From Capra hircus (taxonomy: Eukaryota > Chordata > Mammalia > Artiodactyla > Bovidae): DNA of 64,000 nucleotides. Positions 1-13,094 of this stretch are shown in pieces. Within the stretch, counting starts at the first letter, position 1; every line of letters begins with the position of its first letter. The notes under the pieces are model-generated. The model was not told the origin of the DNA. It made no database searches and worked only from the letters and a program-made list of their open reading frames with translations. Location: the NCBI RefSeq assembly GCF_001704415.2, contig NC_030811.1:2824501-2888500 (forward strand). Reading direction: 5' to 3'. Position numbers and translations under genes: made by a program.

Positions 1-1682
1 GCGCCTTTGCTTGACCTCACTGCACTGTGTTTTGGCTGAAAAACCACCTTGTCCCATATTGAGACTGAGGCTGCAGCCTTTTGGGTGGAGGCAGGTTATG
101 CCTTTGCCTAAAGACCTGGGTGCACTTTCGGTGAATCTCTCGACGGCAACCGCAGAGGCAGGCCCGCTTCCTGACCCACCTGCGTGGCCAGCCTCCACCA
201 GGACTCCTGAGCCCCTCGCCCGGCGGCCTTCCTCCCCTGTGGGATCCCTTCCTGCGTCGGCCAGAGATGCCCTGTGACAAGCAGATGGTGGTGGGGAGCG
301 CGTGTGCAAATGGGGACGCGCACTGAAGAGAGGAAGCCTGGCTCTCCTCCCCTTGTCTTCTGTCTGGATGTCTACAGCACTTTCGCTTGGCATGAAACTC
401 CACAGGGCATGTTATCTTCGTGGGCGCCAGCCTGGCCAGGAGGCAGCTCCTTCTAACCCCCAGCTGGGTGTGTCCTGTTCCTTCCGGGACTCCAGACAAA
501 GCAAGAGGAATTTGGGATTTGGGGGAAAAAACACCTGGGGTTCCAACCCCGGCTCTGCTAGTACTGGGCAGTCAGGCAGCCTCTCTGAGCTGCACCTGTA
601 GAGTGCGTTCAATAACATCTCCGCCCGCCTTGTCCACTGGTTTTAGGCTTGATCAGACTGGCTGGTGCAGGTGGCACGTGGGGTAAAGCCCACACCGTGT
701 CAGAGAGCGTGGGTGCATTGCACAGCCGTGTCTGCAGCCCCAGCTTGGCTTTCTGCTAAATTGGCCGGTTTATAGGTGAGGGGTCAGGAAAGTGACCCCA
801 GGAGCTTTGTTGAGGCAAGTCTAGAGGGGTTCTGCCCTCACACAGAGAACTCAACGTTTGTCCCTGAACATCTCCACCTTTGGGGTCTCCACCTAGTTGA
901 GGCTTCTCTCCAAGCTTTGTTCAACTTGACAATTTCATTAACTTTGCTACTGAATCTTTGTCCAGCTTACAGATGAGATTCTGGCCATGTCAGGGCCCCG
1001 GACAGAGTTCCCAGTGACAGGTCCTTCCATCTGGCCTGACAGCTGTACTTACCTGAGCTGGTTATCCTACCCCTCCTGGGCTGCAAGGATCCACCCCATC
1101 ATGAGCGGCCTGGTCGACTCTGGTGCTGTCTGCACTGACCTGCTGGCTGGTCTTGCCAGTTGACTTCCACTAATGAGACGCTCTCTAAGCGTGCGGCCCA
1201 GAGGTTGATTAAGGTCTGACTGTGCTGTCTGCTCCCAGGGGTGTGTGTGTGTGATCAGCTATGTTAATAGCAGGGGAGCGCCCTGCAGCCGGCTTTCTCA
1301 GCGGACGCGCCTCCCCACCTGTCTTGTCGCTGAGCCCAGATCCTCAGTCATCTGGGGCTGCACCTGCATCTAACTTGCTCTGACGGCGGATTGGGGCCTC
1401 AGACTCTGTGGCATGACTTGTTAAGTCGTGGATTTTTTAAATCAGTAGAGATGCAAATGATATCTATGTACCTATCTGCCTATCTAGAGAGAAAGAGAGG
1501 AGAAAGAGAGACAGTCAACCAGCAAGTGCTGCAGCCTGAGGCAGCCGGTGTTGGCTCTTGATTTCCTGGATGTCCGGGTGATATGATGGTGAATTCCCTG
1601 CATCAGCTTGGCCCAGCCCCAGTGCCAGATAACTGGCGAAACACCAGTTCAGATGTTGCTGTGAGAGTGTGTTTTAGATGTG
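1..1682. other. unassigned single-copy-like DNA
   Basis: No repeat family, exon or RNA was recognised. The short open frames here (up to about 160 codons) have no protein-like composition and overlap each other on both strands. A purine-rich GAGA tract lies near 1480-1515, preceded by a few TATC-like tetranucleotides, and there is a short TG run near 1240. Confidence 0.5.
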
Positions 1683-1893
1683 GTGGTTGTTCAGTCTCTG
1701 AGTCATGTCTGACTCTTTTGAGATCCTGTGGACTATAGCCCACCAGGCTCCTGTCTCCAAGGGGTTCTCCAGGTAAGAATAATGCAGTGGGTTGCCATTT
1801 TCTTCTCTAGGGGATCTTCCCAACCCAGGGATCAAATCCACCCCTTCTGCGCTGGCAGGTGGATTCTTTACCACTGAGCCACCTGGGAAGCCC
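1683..1893 (-). mobile_element. Bov-tA SINE, near full length
   Basis: Reads as the reverse complement of the bovid tRNA-Glu-derived SINE. The Bov-A part (accatgg-actgtagccc-type block near 1730-1750) comes first and the tRNA-derived part, ending in the complement of the GGGCTTCCC start, closes it at 1893. Non-autonomous; mobilised in trans by BovB-type machinery. Confidence 0.9.
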
Positions 1894-2215
1894 GTTTCAG
1901 ATGAGGTTAACATTTAAATCAGTAGATTTTTCAGTAAAGCAGCTTGCCCTCCATAATGTGGACGGGCCTCATCCAATCAGCTGAAGGTCTTAAAAGGAAA
2001 AGAGCGAGGTTCCCTAAGAGGGGGAAGTTCTGCCTCCAGACAGCCTTCAGACTTGAGCTGCAGTATCAGCTCTTTCCTGGGTTTCCAGCCTCCAGATTTC
2101 AGAATTGCCAGCTCCACAATCATGTGAGCCAGTTCCTTAAGACAAATCTCTCTGCCTCTCTCTCTTTCCATCTCTCTCTGTATATATATAAAATCTATAG
2201 ATATTTAGAGACAGG
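1894..2215 (+). mobile_element. old LTR-like (MaLR/ERVL-type) interspersed repeat, copy 1
   Basis: Starts with an ATGAGGTTAACATTTAAATC block and runs through CCTCCATAATGTGG, a GGGCCTCATCCAATCAG block, CCAGCTCCACAATC and ends in a CTCTCTCTGTATATATA stretch. The same ordered blocks recur at 50459-50828, so this is a dispersed repeat. I recognise the layout from mammalian genomes but do not assign a subfamily name. Confidence 0.7.
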
Positions 2216-2483
2216 GTTGGGCAAAAAGTTCATTTGGGTTTTTCTATAACATCTTACAGAATATATGATTTCCCAGACAGGGCTTGTCATCCCAAGTTGA
2301 GTCTCCACCTGGGGATTGGGCCTTTGCTGCCACCCACAGCCCGCTCCCCAGGCTCCCAGGCACACCCAGGTCTGGCTCCCACAGAAATGCATTGTGGGCT
2401 GCACATGTGATTGGAATGAGCTGGTAACCGTATGGAAGGAATCACAAGAAACGGGGGAAATAACCAACATTTTATGTAATCTA
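2216..2483. other. unassigned DNA
   Basis: No recognised element. It lies between the old LTR-like repeat and a Bov-tA SINE. Confidence 0.4.
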
Positions 2484-2704
2484 GGTCTTCCCTGGAGGTT
2501 CAGTGGGTAAAGAATCTGCCTGTAATGCAGGACATCTGGGTTCGATCCCTGGATTGGGAAGATCCCTGGAGGGGGAAATGGCAACCCAGTCCAGTACTCT
2601 TGCTTAGAGGATTCTATGGCCTGAGGCGACTGGCAGGCTCCTCTGTTCATAGGGTCGTGAAGAGTCGTACACGACTGAGCAACTAACACTTTCACTTTCT
2701 TTCG
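2484..2704 (+). mobile_element. Bov-tA SINE, near full length
   Basis: Forward copy: tRNA-derived head with the B-box-like GGTTCGATCC near 2540, then the Bov-A body and the CACGACTGAGCAACTAAC tail near 2670-2690. Several substitutions and a shortened middle suggest an older copy. Confidence 0.9.
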
Positions 2705-3150
2705 CTATGTAATCCAGTGTAACCAAATACCCTGTAGTCAGTACAGAAATGAACCAACGCTAGTTCACATATTTTGGGTGTGAAGTCTTCGTAACTGGTA
2801 TGTGTTTTACAGCTACAGCGCACCTCAATTCCGACACTAAATTTTCAACCATTAAAGAGAAATGCAGTCCTACCAGAACAATAGAGATGCATTAAATAAA
2901 AAACAACTCGAGCTGTTTCCATCTTTCAAGCTGAATTGATGAAAGGGAAGAATTGGCTTCGGCTTTGCTGGCCTCGGTCCAGGCTGGCTCTCAGAGCCGC
3001 GAGCCGCGTGTGGGGTGCCCCCCAGTGGCCATGCCTGGGATTGGACACCATCCTGAGAGCCGGCTGTTATTTTGCGGCTTGAATTTCTACACACACTTCT
3101 GAGAGTGGGCGGGGGCGTGTGTGGAGAAGTTTGAGGGAAAGTAGTGATGT
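2705..3150. other. unassigned DNA
   Basis: Nothing recognised. 2920-3060 is mildly CpG-containing but has no promoter motif or exon signal that I can support. Confidence 0.4.
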
Positions 3151-3221
3151 GTGTCCATGGGACTTTCCAGGCAAGAATGCTGGAGTGGGTTGCCATTTCC
3201 ACCTCCAGGGGATCTTCCTGG
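3151..3221 (-). mobile_element. Bov-tA SINE fragment
   Basis: Only the central Bov-A block survives (TGTCCATGGGACTTTCCAGG to CTCCAGGGGATCTTCC, reverse orientation). Both ends are missing. Confidence 0.8.
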
Positions 3222-3556
3222 ATCACTTCTGGTTCCCAGATCACCATGGTGATTGCAGGCCACGTGTGCAGTCACACCCGTGTCCTTAAGCACCTGCTGT
3301 GCTGACTGTGATGAGCTGAGCTCCTAGAAGGCAGTGAAGCTGTCCAAGCCAGAGAGCAGGACTGCAGAGGTTGTGGCTTCTCAGTCAGCTCAGGTGGCCA
3401 GCGCAAAGGACCTCGGAGAGCTGTGAGGCTGGCCGCCCGAGATCAAGATGCCTCAGGGTGGGTCCCGGTGAACCCTCTGCGTTGCATAGAGTGTTTCCTC
3501 ATGGCCTGTGCCCATGCATGGCCTTTCCTCTGCGTGCATTCAGAGAATGTTGCCTT
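3222..3556. other. unassigned DNA
   Basis: No repeat or exon recognised between two SINE copies. Confidence 0.4.
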
Positions 3557-3763
3557 CGTTTAATCACTCTGTCGTGTCCGACTAGTTGTGACCCCATGGA
3601 CTGTAGCCCACCAGGCTGCTCTGTCCGTGGAATTCTCAGGAATGGGTTGCCAGTTCCTTCTCCAGGGGAATCTCTGCAGCCCAGGGGTCAAACCCCCATC
3701 TCTTACATCTCCTGCACTGATTGGCAGGAGGATCCTTTGCCACTAGTGCTGCCTGGGAAGCCT
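3557..3763 (-). mobile_element. Bov-tA SINE, near full length
   Basis: Reverse copy from the complement of the CGACTTAGC-type tail (near 3560) to the complement of the GGCTTCCC head at 3763. A small deletion lies in the centre near 3640. Confidence 0.9.
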
Positions 3764-3829
3764 CTTGCATTCGGAGAACGCTCTGGCCTTTGTTATTTCT
3801 TACCAGTGTCCCTCGCCCTGTGACCTTTA

Positions 3830-3935
3830 CCCTGAATTACCAACCCAAAGGCTTCATCTCCAAACACAGTCACCTTGGAGGTTGCAGCTTCCACACGGGG
3901 ATTTCGGAGAACGCAGTTCACCCCATAACAGTGGC
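3830..3935 (-). mobile_element. MLT1-like MaLR LTR fragment
   Basis: The block CATCTCCAAACACAGTCACC followed by an imperfect GGGGATTTCGGAGAACGCAG and CACCCCATAACA matches the reverse complement of the beginning of MLT1-type LTRs. The rest of the LTR is absent. Confidence 0.65.
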
Positions 3936-4814
3936 AGTGGCCCCACTTTAGAGTGGCTGAGGTTAAGACTTGCTGGAGCTCACGCAGAGCCAGGAATCGC
4001 CGGTTGTCTAGCTCCCAAGCTCCCCTCAGCTTCTTTGCCTCTAACCCCATCCACAGAAGATAGATAAAAACTAAAATAACCAATGGTCAATCTAACAAAA
4101 AAATGGAAATTTTTGTTGGCGCCAACAGAAGGATTATAACCCGAGGGTTTCTTAGAGAGCTCTGAGAACTGTTCTGAAGAGGTGAGGAGGTCAGTATATG
4201 TGTGATTCTGGGGAGTTAGGGGTACCTGCGATCAAGCCCTCAACTTGGTAAAAAGTCACTGCTATTCACAGGGAACAGATATTTTAGTCAACGGTTTTAG
4301 TGCTTTTCTGAGTATGGGATGATGCAAGACGCTGGGTTCATAAAATCTTCTCCCTAAGAAACCTGAGGGCTTTATAGTCATCTGAGGGCTGATCTCATCG
4401 GTCTTCCTGGAGTATGAAGTCCCTTGTTCTGACCTTCACCCTGAATCCCTTTCAGGTACCTTGAAGGTCAGCAACCGCAGTGGCTAAGGCTTGATTCTTG
4501 CAGAACTGGAGGTGGGCAACATTCTTTATTTTACACCCCCTCTTCCCTTTCGGTCTTAATTTCAACTAAGGTTTGGGAGGCATTTTGTGACCAGTTTGTC
4601 CCAAGGTTTGAGGAAAGCTTGACCCCAGGCCAGGTGAGGACTTTGTTGATGTGCTGTTACTGGACTGTTTCGCTAGCAGGAACCAAAGGCATCTAGACCG
4701 GCTGTCCCACTGGTCTGCTCTGGCCCAGGGCATGGCCCCTCTTGCCGTCCCTTCCATGCCTGGAGTCGCACAATGGCGGTCACTGGCCTTTTAGAATGAT
4801 GTATTTGATCAATC
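3936..4814. other. unassigned DNA
   Basis: No recognised repeat, exon or RNA. Composition is ordinary for mammalian intergenic DNA. Confidence 0.4.
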
Positions 4815-5019
4815 GTTTTAGTCGCTTAGTCGTGTCTGACTCCTGCGACCCCATGGACTGTAGCCCACCAGCCTCCTCTGTCCGTGGGATTCTCCAGGCA
4901 AGAATACTGGGGTGGGTGGCCATTTCTTCCTCCAGGGGATCTTCCCAACCCAGGGATTGAACCCCGGTCTCCTGCATTGCAAGCAGATTCTTTATTGTCT
5001 GAGCTACTAGGGAAGCCCT
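4815..5019 (-). mobile_element. Bov-tA SINE, near full length
   Basis: Reverse copy close to the family consensus: GTCGCTTAGTCGTGTCTGAC at the left, and the complement of the tRNA-derived head ending GGGAAGCCCTT at the right. The good match suggests a younger insertion. Confidence 0.92.
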
Positions 5020-6240
5020 TAAGTTGCCTAAACATTCCTAATTCTGCTTGAGGCTCAGTCACACATTTGGTAATGCAAGAAATGTGAAACAGACAGACTA
5101 CAAGTAACATAGCTAGTAACGCTAATGAGGTCATGAACAGCATTTAAGCTGAGAAGCTCCATGAGGTGTGGCCCAGTGTCTCCCCAGGTCCCCTGACCGG
5201 TCTGTTCTCTTTCAGGGAAGCGATGTATTGACTTTGCACATAAAGTTCACCAAAGCTGCCTGCAGGTTCAAGGTGAGCGGTGGGTCATTATGACCCCTTA
5301 CAGGACTGAGAAAGGACTGTTAGCTTCTGGCACCAGAAGAAGAAAAATTGGTCTTTATGGTTGGCCAGATATTTCTGGTTAAAGCATAAGTTTGCGCAGT
5401 GCATCCTGGGGGAACAGAGTGGAGAAGGGAGGTACAGGCAGGCAGGGAAAATTCTGCAATAAAGTTTTCCTTGTCTTGTCCTAATATATGAATTTTATTT
5501 CATCACCCCCACACCTGTTTCTCCGAATCAGTACCCACCCTCCTTTCAAGCTTGGGTTTCTTGTCCCTCAGATTAGGGAGCAGAACATCAAGTTCAATAT
5601 TGACGTTTTTAAAATGGGTATGCTATTGTATTAACATTTAAATTTCACCGAGAGTGCAAGTATATGCTAGCCTCATATTTTTTATTTTTTTTCCTTTGTG
5701 TTTTTGATTTTTGCAATGAAGATGGAATAGACAAACAGCTTTAAGGGTTCAATGTGTTTAACACTGCACACTATATTCACCAGCTGGGCAATCTAAGGGG
5801 TGGGGTAACTATACACTTCAGAGCACAAGTATGGGGTCAAGCTCTGGAACTGGGAGGAAAAACCCATCTAATTCAGGACTGTGCAGAGGCCCTTGGTTGC
5901 TGACTTGACTTCAGACTTGAGATGAGCCGAGGGAGTCTGTCTGTACCAGAAACCCACTGAATTCAGGACGAACAGCAACAGGATAGATTGGCCCACACCA
6001 GATCGGATTGTGTGGCCCAGACAGAAGCGAGCAGGGTTGGCTGCAGGCTGGAACTGTTACAGAATCTGTAGACGAGAGCAGCTATCTAAAAATTTGCTGA
6101 TTTCCAAAAAAAGTCCCTAAGACGCTTTTCCCAAACAAGGCATTCATGACTTTCATCAGTCCTGCCTTTTACAAACCCAGTTTGTGTCCACAGTTAGATT
6201 ATACAGGAAGGCAACAGTAAGTGGCTTACATACCACTTCT
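5020..6240. other. unassigned DNA with one exon-like segment
   Basis: No repeat recognised. A splice-site-flanked 57-bp segment at 5216-5272 is listed separately. An AT-rich stretch near 5600-5720 has no further structure. Confidence 0.4.
5216..5272 (+). other. exon-like segment with matching splice signals (hypothetical)
   Basis: A pyrimidine-rich tract ending TTCTCTTTCAG is followed by 57 bases and then AAG|GTGAGC, a very strong donor. The segment is 19 codons long and open in two frames (first-base and third-base). No homology was recognised, and such pairs arise by chance in 64 kb, so this is a candidate only. Confidence 0.2.
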
Positions 6241-6249
6241 AATTACCTG

Positions 6250-6410
6250 CCTTGAATGAATCCTAGAAGAGTCAGAGCAAAACTCATTCAAAATGCAAAT
6301 ATTCAGACTCCATCCACCCCAGAACTGCTGAGTCAGAACCTCGAGGCAGGGCAGTAATCATATCTGAACAAGCCCGGCGGTACTGACCCTGGGGAACACT
6401 CAAGTTTGCA
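6250..6410 (+). mobile_element. MER5A-like hAT-Charlie remnant
   Basis: The run AATGCAAATATTCAGACTCC, then CCACCCCAGAACTGCTGAGTCAGAACCTC, then a TGAACAAGCCC block follows the order of MER5-type non-autonomous hAT transposons. Strongly diverged. Confidence 0.55.
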
Positions 6411-7900
<1,490 letters not shown>

Positions 7901-8160
7901 TTGTTGTTTAGTCGCTAAGTCATCTGACTCTTTGTGACCCGACTGTTTGCAACCCCCCAGACTGTAGCACGCCAGCCTTCTTGTCCATCACCAACTCCTG
8001 GAGCCTATTCAAACTCGTGCCCATTGAATCAGTGATGCCATTCAACCATCTCATCCTCTGTTGCCCCCTTCTCCTCCTGCCTTCATTCTTTCCCAGCATC
8101 AGGATTTTTTCCAATGAATCGGCTCTTGGCATTAGGTAGCCAAAGTACAGGAGCTTCACA
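7901..8160 (-). mobile_element. ART2A / BovB 3'-end retroposon
   Basis: Reverse copy: TTGTTGTTTAGTCGCTAAGT at the left, then TCCATCACCAACTCCTGGAG, CCATCTCATCCTCTGTTGCC and CCCAGCATCAGGATTTT blocks in the order of the BovB LINE 3' end. It stops near the GCCAAAGTACAGGAGCTTC block, so only the 3'-most part is present. Confidence 0.9.
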
Positions 8161-9524
8161 GCAATTCTCTAATTCCTGTTTGTTAGATGTATGACTGAAA
8201 CATGAATGAATATGTTCTTTTTGGGCAGCTTGGTTATCATCAGCCTCCAGGAAAACCTAAAATAGTGAGGAGGCCACAGTGTCTAGAACATCACCAGGAT
8301 GAGTCACTCCCAGATGTCCAAGGGGACATCTCTGTGCTGCAGAAAACCGTGATGGCCCATTTCCTTCCTAAATCCTGGACAGAAGAGGCAGCTGCTAAAA
8401 AGAGGAGTGACTGTCACGAGACGCCAGGAGCCCAGGCTCTCCAAGGGGCCCCCTGCGTCCCTCAGCCCCGCCTGACACCGCGCTGGGGGCCGGGGCTTTG
8501 AGCGTGTCGGGGCACAGGCAGGATCTCACCCCGTTCTCACATCGGCCTCCTCGGCAGACGCGGGACAGTCAGGCCCTCTGCCTTCACCAGGGAGGCTAGT
8601 CTTGCCTCAGGACCACACTCCATGACCCCCGACTTGCTTCTTGGTCCCCGACTGACCCATCCAGGGGTTCTTCTCCCTAAGAGGGAAGGGAAGGCTTACT
8701 GACACAGCTTCCTGCCAGGCACCCACTCCTGCCTGGCTCCTGGGGGATCACTGATTGAATAAACACACACATCTCCCAAGAGCAAAGGATAAATTTCAGG
8801 GACAATGTGCTGTAAACGCAGTGTTGGTTTTTTTTTTTTATTTTAATAAAGAAACATTTTCCAGAAGGAAAGAAGCATTTCCCCAAATGAAACGGTCTTT
8901 AGAGATGTGCTTAGGCCCACAGCACAGACTTGCATAGTTACAGAGTTTGTTTTGGCAGTTCCTTCATAGGACCTTTATTTCTGGAAGGGGAAAAAAATAT
9001 CAGCCAACTTGTTTTCCAAAATGAGACATCTAGACACAAAGATAAATTAAAGAATCCATGTCTGGGTTGGAAAAAAAGAGTACCTGTACCTGTGTAACAT
9101 GGCAATATTCACCCAGCTCACCTGCTGTTGTTAGCTGTCGAGATACTAGCAGCAGTTGCGGCCGGACAGGCCTCAGTCGGCCCGTGACCTGCAATAGCTT
9201 TAATGAACATAATCAGTGCGTCTCCACCTCTGTCTGGGCGCTGCAAAGACACAGCCCTTTCCTTGGCAGAGCAAATACAAAACACGACAATTGCAGTAAG
9301 GGCGGGGCCGGCCGAGGAGGAGCTGGGTTCTCACAGCATATGAAGCAGAGATTGCATGTATGTTAGAAAATCAAGATAAGAAAAGAAGTGGAATCTATAA
9401 CTCACTAAATGGTTAAAGGAAGCAGGAAATAAAGAAAGCACGGATCTCCCCTCCCCCCTGTAAAAAAAGGGAAGGAAAAGAAAAACAGAAACATCCGCCC
9501 TGCCGAGGGGACGTCTGTGCCTCC
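8161..9524. other. unassigned DNA
   Basis: No coding exon or repeat family recognised. T-rich run near 8827-8842 and several A-rich stretches near 9400-9490. Confidence 0.4.
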
Positions 9525-9677
9525 CCAGAATCCAGGTGCTGAAACGTTATGGCCAGTGGGACGGGCTAGGAGGCGGGGCTTTTGGAAGGTGATGGGTCAC
9601 GGGGGTGGAGCCCCCTGAGCCGAAGAGCATCCGTGGGAAAGAGCCCCAGAGAGCTCCCGGGTACCTTCTGACCTGTG
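9525..9677 (+). mobile_element. MLT1-type MaLR LTR, left part
   Basis: GGTGCTGAAACGTTATGGCC followed by a GGCGGGGCTTTTGGAAGGTG block, GGGTGGAGCCCCCTGAGC and AAGAGCCCCAGAGAGCTCCC follows the 5' half of MLT1A-like LTRs. The element is cut at about 9677 by an ART2A insertion and resumes at about 10028. Confidence 0.85.
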
Positions 9678-10027
9678 TTACTGTTGCTGTTGTTCAGGCG
9701 CTCAGTCCTGTCCGACTCTGCGACCCCATGGACGGCAGCACACCAGGCTTTCCTGTCCTTCACCAGCTCCCGGAGCTTGCTCAAACTCATGTCCATCGAG
9801 TCAGTGATGCCGTCCAGCCATCTCATCCTCTGTCGCCCCCTTCTCCTCCTGCCCTCAATCTTTCCCAGCATCAGGGTCTTTTCCAATGGGTCAGGTCTTC
9901 TCATCAGGTGGCCAAAGTACTGGGGCTTCAGCTTCAGCCTCAGTCCTCCCTGTGAATATTCAGGGTTGATTTTCTTTAGGGTTGGCTAGTCTGATCTCCT
10001 TGCAGTCTGAAGAACTCTCAAGGGACT
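9678..10027 (-). mobile_element. ART2A / BovB 3'-end retroposon inside an MLT1 LTR
   Basis: Reverse copy beginning TGTTGCTGTTGTTCAGGCGC and running through the standard ART2A blocks to the CTCTCAAGGGACTCTC block. MLT1 sequence on both sides shows that it inserted into the older LTR. Confidence 0.9.
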
Positions 10028-10182
10028 CTCACTCATCCTGTGAAGCTGGAGCAAAAGACAGCCATCCAGGAAGTGAGCTCTCCTGGGTGTCCCGACCCCC
10101 AGAAGAGTGAGAAAGAAATTTCTGTTGCTTATAGCCCGCCAAGTCTCTGGCACTTCATGACAGCAGCCTGGACAGACTGCAG
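10028..10182 (+). mobile_element. MLT1-type MaLR LTR, right part
   Basis: Continuation of the split LTR: AGACAGCCATCCAGGAAGTG, then GAGAAAGAAATTTCTGTTGC, the polyadenylation-proximal block of MLT1, and GACAGCAGCCTGGACAGACT near the 3' end. Confidence 0.85.
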
Positions 10183-11040
10183 CCCCTTAGAAAACTTGTC
10201 CTATCTTGTCTGAGAGGTGGAGTGTCTCCTTTAGGTCCACCCAAGCTGTGTTTACTGCCCTGCAGTGACCAGGTGCTATTTAGACAGCCCCTGCTGATAA
10301 GTTGTGTTCTCAGAATTTAACCAGGGTTTCCCTTAGAAGGGGCCTGCACAAGAAGACCTTTCGTGTGTTCTCCAGTGATTCCTACTAGAAAGCCAGCGCC
10401 ACCTATGGAGAAGAGCCTCGGTTAGCAGAGCGTTCATTCACTGATGTGTGTAGGTGGGGAGATTCCCTGTGATTCGGTTTAAATGGATCTGCTACAGGTC
10501 GGGACTTGAACACGTATTTTTAGCTCACCTACACCATCATTCTTCAGCTCTGAGGGCCCTGCTGGCCTGTGAGACGGGGGCCCAGCTTGTGTGACAACGG
10601 CGCTCTAGCAGCGTCTTACTGGTTCCCCCAGGTGACAGCTGGCATGGATCCCCCGGGGCCGAGACCTCTGAACGCCCGGGTGTGTGTGCATCTCCACGCC
10701 CATCCTCGGGTCTGAGCGCCAGCACCCTCCCCCAGGACTGGACTGGGGAATGGCGACCCTCTGACCCTCCGACCGTCTCCCATCCTTCGTCCATCCCTGA
10801 CGTCACCCTGGCACCACACCCGCCATGCGGCTGGGCCCTGGGGGGTGATGAGAACCTTGTTGAGCGCATCTGGGGGAGAGGATCCAGAATCCATGCAGGC
10901 TGAGGGCGGTGGCGCCTGGCGAGCGTCTGGTGGTCCTTCCCGGGGCCAGTAGTCCCTGACGTCCCCTGACAGTGTGACCTGCAGCTGCTCTAACAAGGAC
11001 CACGAACTGCAGTGGGAGTGGGGGGGGGGGCGCTTCAAGC
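10183..11040. other. unassigned DNA
   Basis: No recognised repeat. 10540-11030 is GC-rich with several CpGs and overlapping non-homologous open frames. A G-run lies near 11017-11029. Confidence 0.4.
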
Positions 11041-11420
11041 ACAGTGCTTACTCTCCCTCACTTCCAGATCCAGAAGTTCAGGGTCAAGGTGTCAGCAGGG
11101 CCGGGTCCCTCCGGAGGCTGGAGTGGCGGCAGGGGTTCTGACCGGGCCCCTCTCCCGGTTTCTGGTGGATCCGGGAGGCTTGGCGCTCCTGATCTGGAGA
11201 CGCGCTGCCCCAGGGCTCCCCTCCACGGTCACAAGACCGTCTCTCCCGTGCCTGAGTGCCCTCTTCTCTCCTCGGTCAGGACACCCCCTGCCCTCCACGC
11301 CAGGATGATCTCATCTCGAGAGCCTTAACTGAATTACATCTGCCAAGACCCTTTTTCCGATTAAGGTCCCATTTGTAGATTCCCAGCAGATGTATATTCT
11401 GGGAGACACTGCTCCACCCA
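11041..11420 (-). mobile_element. MLT1-type MaLR LTR, antisense
   Basis: CAGAAGTTCAGGGTCAAGGTGTCAGCAGGGCC-type start, TTTCTGGTGGATCC in the middle, then a GATGATCTCATCTCGAGAGC block and ATTACATCTGCCAAGACCCT near the right end: the reverse complement of MLT1 in the correct order. Confidence 0.8.
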
Positions 11421-11985
11421 CGGCACCTGGTCAGCACAAGCGACGGCGCAGTGAATCCCTTGCCGGGGGCTACAGTGTCCTTAAACACCGGGCTGCTACA
11501 ACAAGAACTTAATTTTCCCTGCTTCCAGGCCTGCAGTTGGACGGGCTGTGGGTTCAGGTCTGGCCCACGTGTCTCTCCTCTCCATGGATCAGTGTCCACC
11601 CAGGGCAGGTTCTGATGGTGGATGGTTGGAGCTCAAGAGGTGAAGACAGAACGCTCAGGCACATCTGAGGTCTCTGCCGTCGTCCTGTCCCTCAGACCTG
11701 CCACCTGGACGAGCCAGGGTGGACGGACTGGGGTACGCACGCCCCCGCCTTGGTGGGGAGTGACAAGGTGACAGTGTGGATGCAGAGTCCCACTGCGGGG
11801 GGAGGAATGGGACCGGGCGCCCCGCTTTCCAGAGGGCGCACTCAGGAGTGTCACGGCTGGGTCGCAGGGTGTGCAGACCCGGCTTGACCAAGCAATGCCA
11901 GGTGGCCCCCAGTCCCGCGCCCACCAGGACTGCAGGGGCCCTACATTGCCATGGGCCGGCCGACACTTGGCACCTCCAAATCTCC
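11421..11985. other. unassigned DNA
   Basis: GC-rich, no recognised repeat. Open frames on both strands at 11633-12022 show no homology I can name. Confidence 0.4.
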
Positions 11986-12560
11986 AGTTAGTGCCAGTCA
12001 AATGGGTATGAGATGATATCACGATGTTTTTATTTGTGTTTATCTGATGAGCTGCGGCATGAACGTTTATTTGCTTAATGTCTCTTTGGATTTCCTTTGT
12101 GTAAGTTAGCCTGAGACTCTACCCATCTTTCTGTTGTCATCTTTTCCTAGTTGGTGCAAGAATGCTTTTTAACTGTTTGTCAGTTTTGGACGTTACAGTG
12201 TCTTCCTCCAGCCCTGCTGTCTATTCCTCACAGTTGTCTTTCTTTTTTGGTATTTTATTTTTAATTTATATGTAATTTCCTTTTATCGTGCCTCATAGTT
12301 CTTTATTTAAAGTTTCAGTTTAGGAGTCCTTCCCTACTTTCAAGGTCACAGAGACATTCATCTGAATTTTCTACCGTGAACATCATAGTTCCATCTCTCA
12401 CACTGAGGTTTTTCTTTTACCTAAGTTCATCTTCTCGTGTAGGGTCTGGTAGGGATCCAGTTTTAATTTTCTTTTCTCCAGGAGAATCAATTTTAATTCA
12501 TGAAGTTACTTACACTTTAATTTCTCAATTTGTTCCTAAAGAGAGTTTTTTTTTTCCCTT
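11986..12560 (-). mobile_element. old L1 fragment, antisense
   Basis: Begins with GTCAAATGGGTATGAGATGA and a TTTATTTGTGTTTATCTGATGAG block, typical of the reverse complement of the L1 ORF2 end/3' UTR. It continues T-rich through a TAGGGTCTGGTAGGGATCC block. Highly diverged. Confidence 0.65.
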
Positions 12561-13094
12561 CTAATAGATGCAGTTATCATTTTTCTTCTGGAAAAAGACT
12601 GGTACAATTTGTACAGAAAATCAGAGCTCTCATAGCTGGTAGCTGCAATTTCTTGTGAAAATACAGAGTGTCTACTGGTGACCTAGCTGTAGCACCATAA
12701 ATGAGTTTTAAAAATTGATTTCTAGCTCAGCAGTTGGAGGAATCATTAAACTTGACATTTTGTTTGAAATTGGAGCCCTTATAAGAACTAAAAATAATTC
12801 CAATTTACCCTGTGTCCTAGAAGGGTGATTTCACGGCCTATATACTAAACATAATGAGAGTGAGGCATTTCCAACTCTAATTGCAAAAACTTAATTTCAT
12901 CACAATAGTGACTGGGGATGTAGTCCCTGCTCTCCTTTTGTGTCTCGGTTTTGTTGCTTTCTGTAAAAACGCTGATTTCTCATTTTTTCCCCCTTTCTCT
13001 GTTTTCTTTTGGATTCACACACCAACTTTCTCCTTTTTTCTCTTCTAATTTGTAGTTTATTGTGAAAAATGAAATATGAGTAAGAAAATATCTG
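12561..13094. other. unassigned AT-rich DNA
   Basis: AT-rich with T-rich and A-rich patches. It may be further decayed L1 sequence but no block is recognisable. Confidence 0.35.

Noticed and set aside
2484..2704. tRNA genes suggested by GGTTCGATCC boxes in many SINEs
   Set aside because: The boxes belong to tRNA-derived SINE heads; the acceptor and anticodon arms do not form a complete tRNA.
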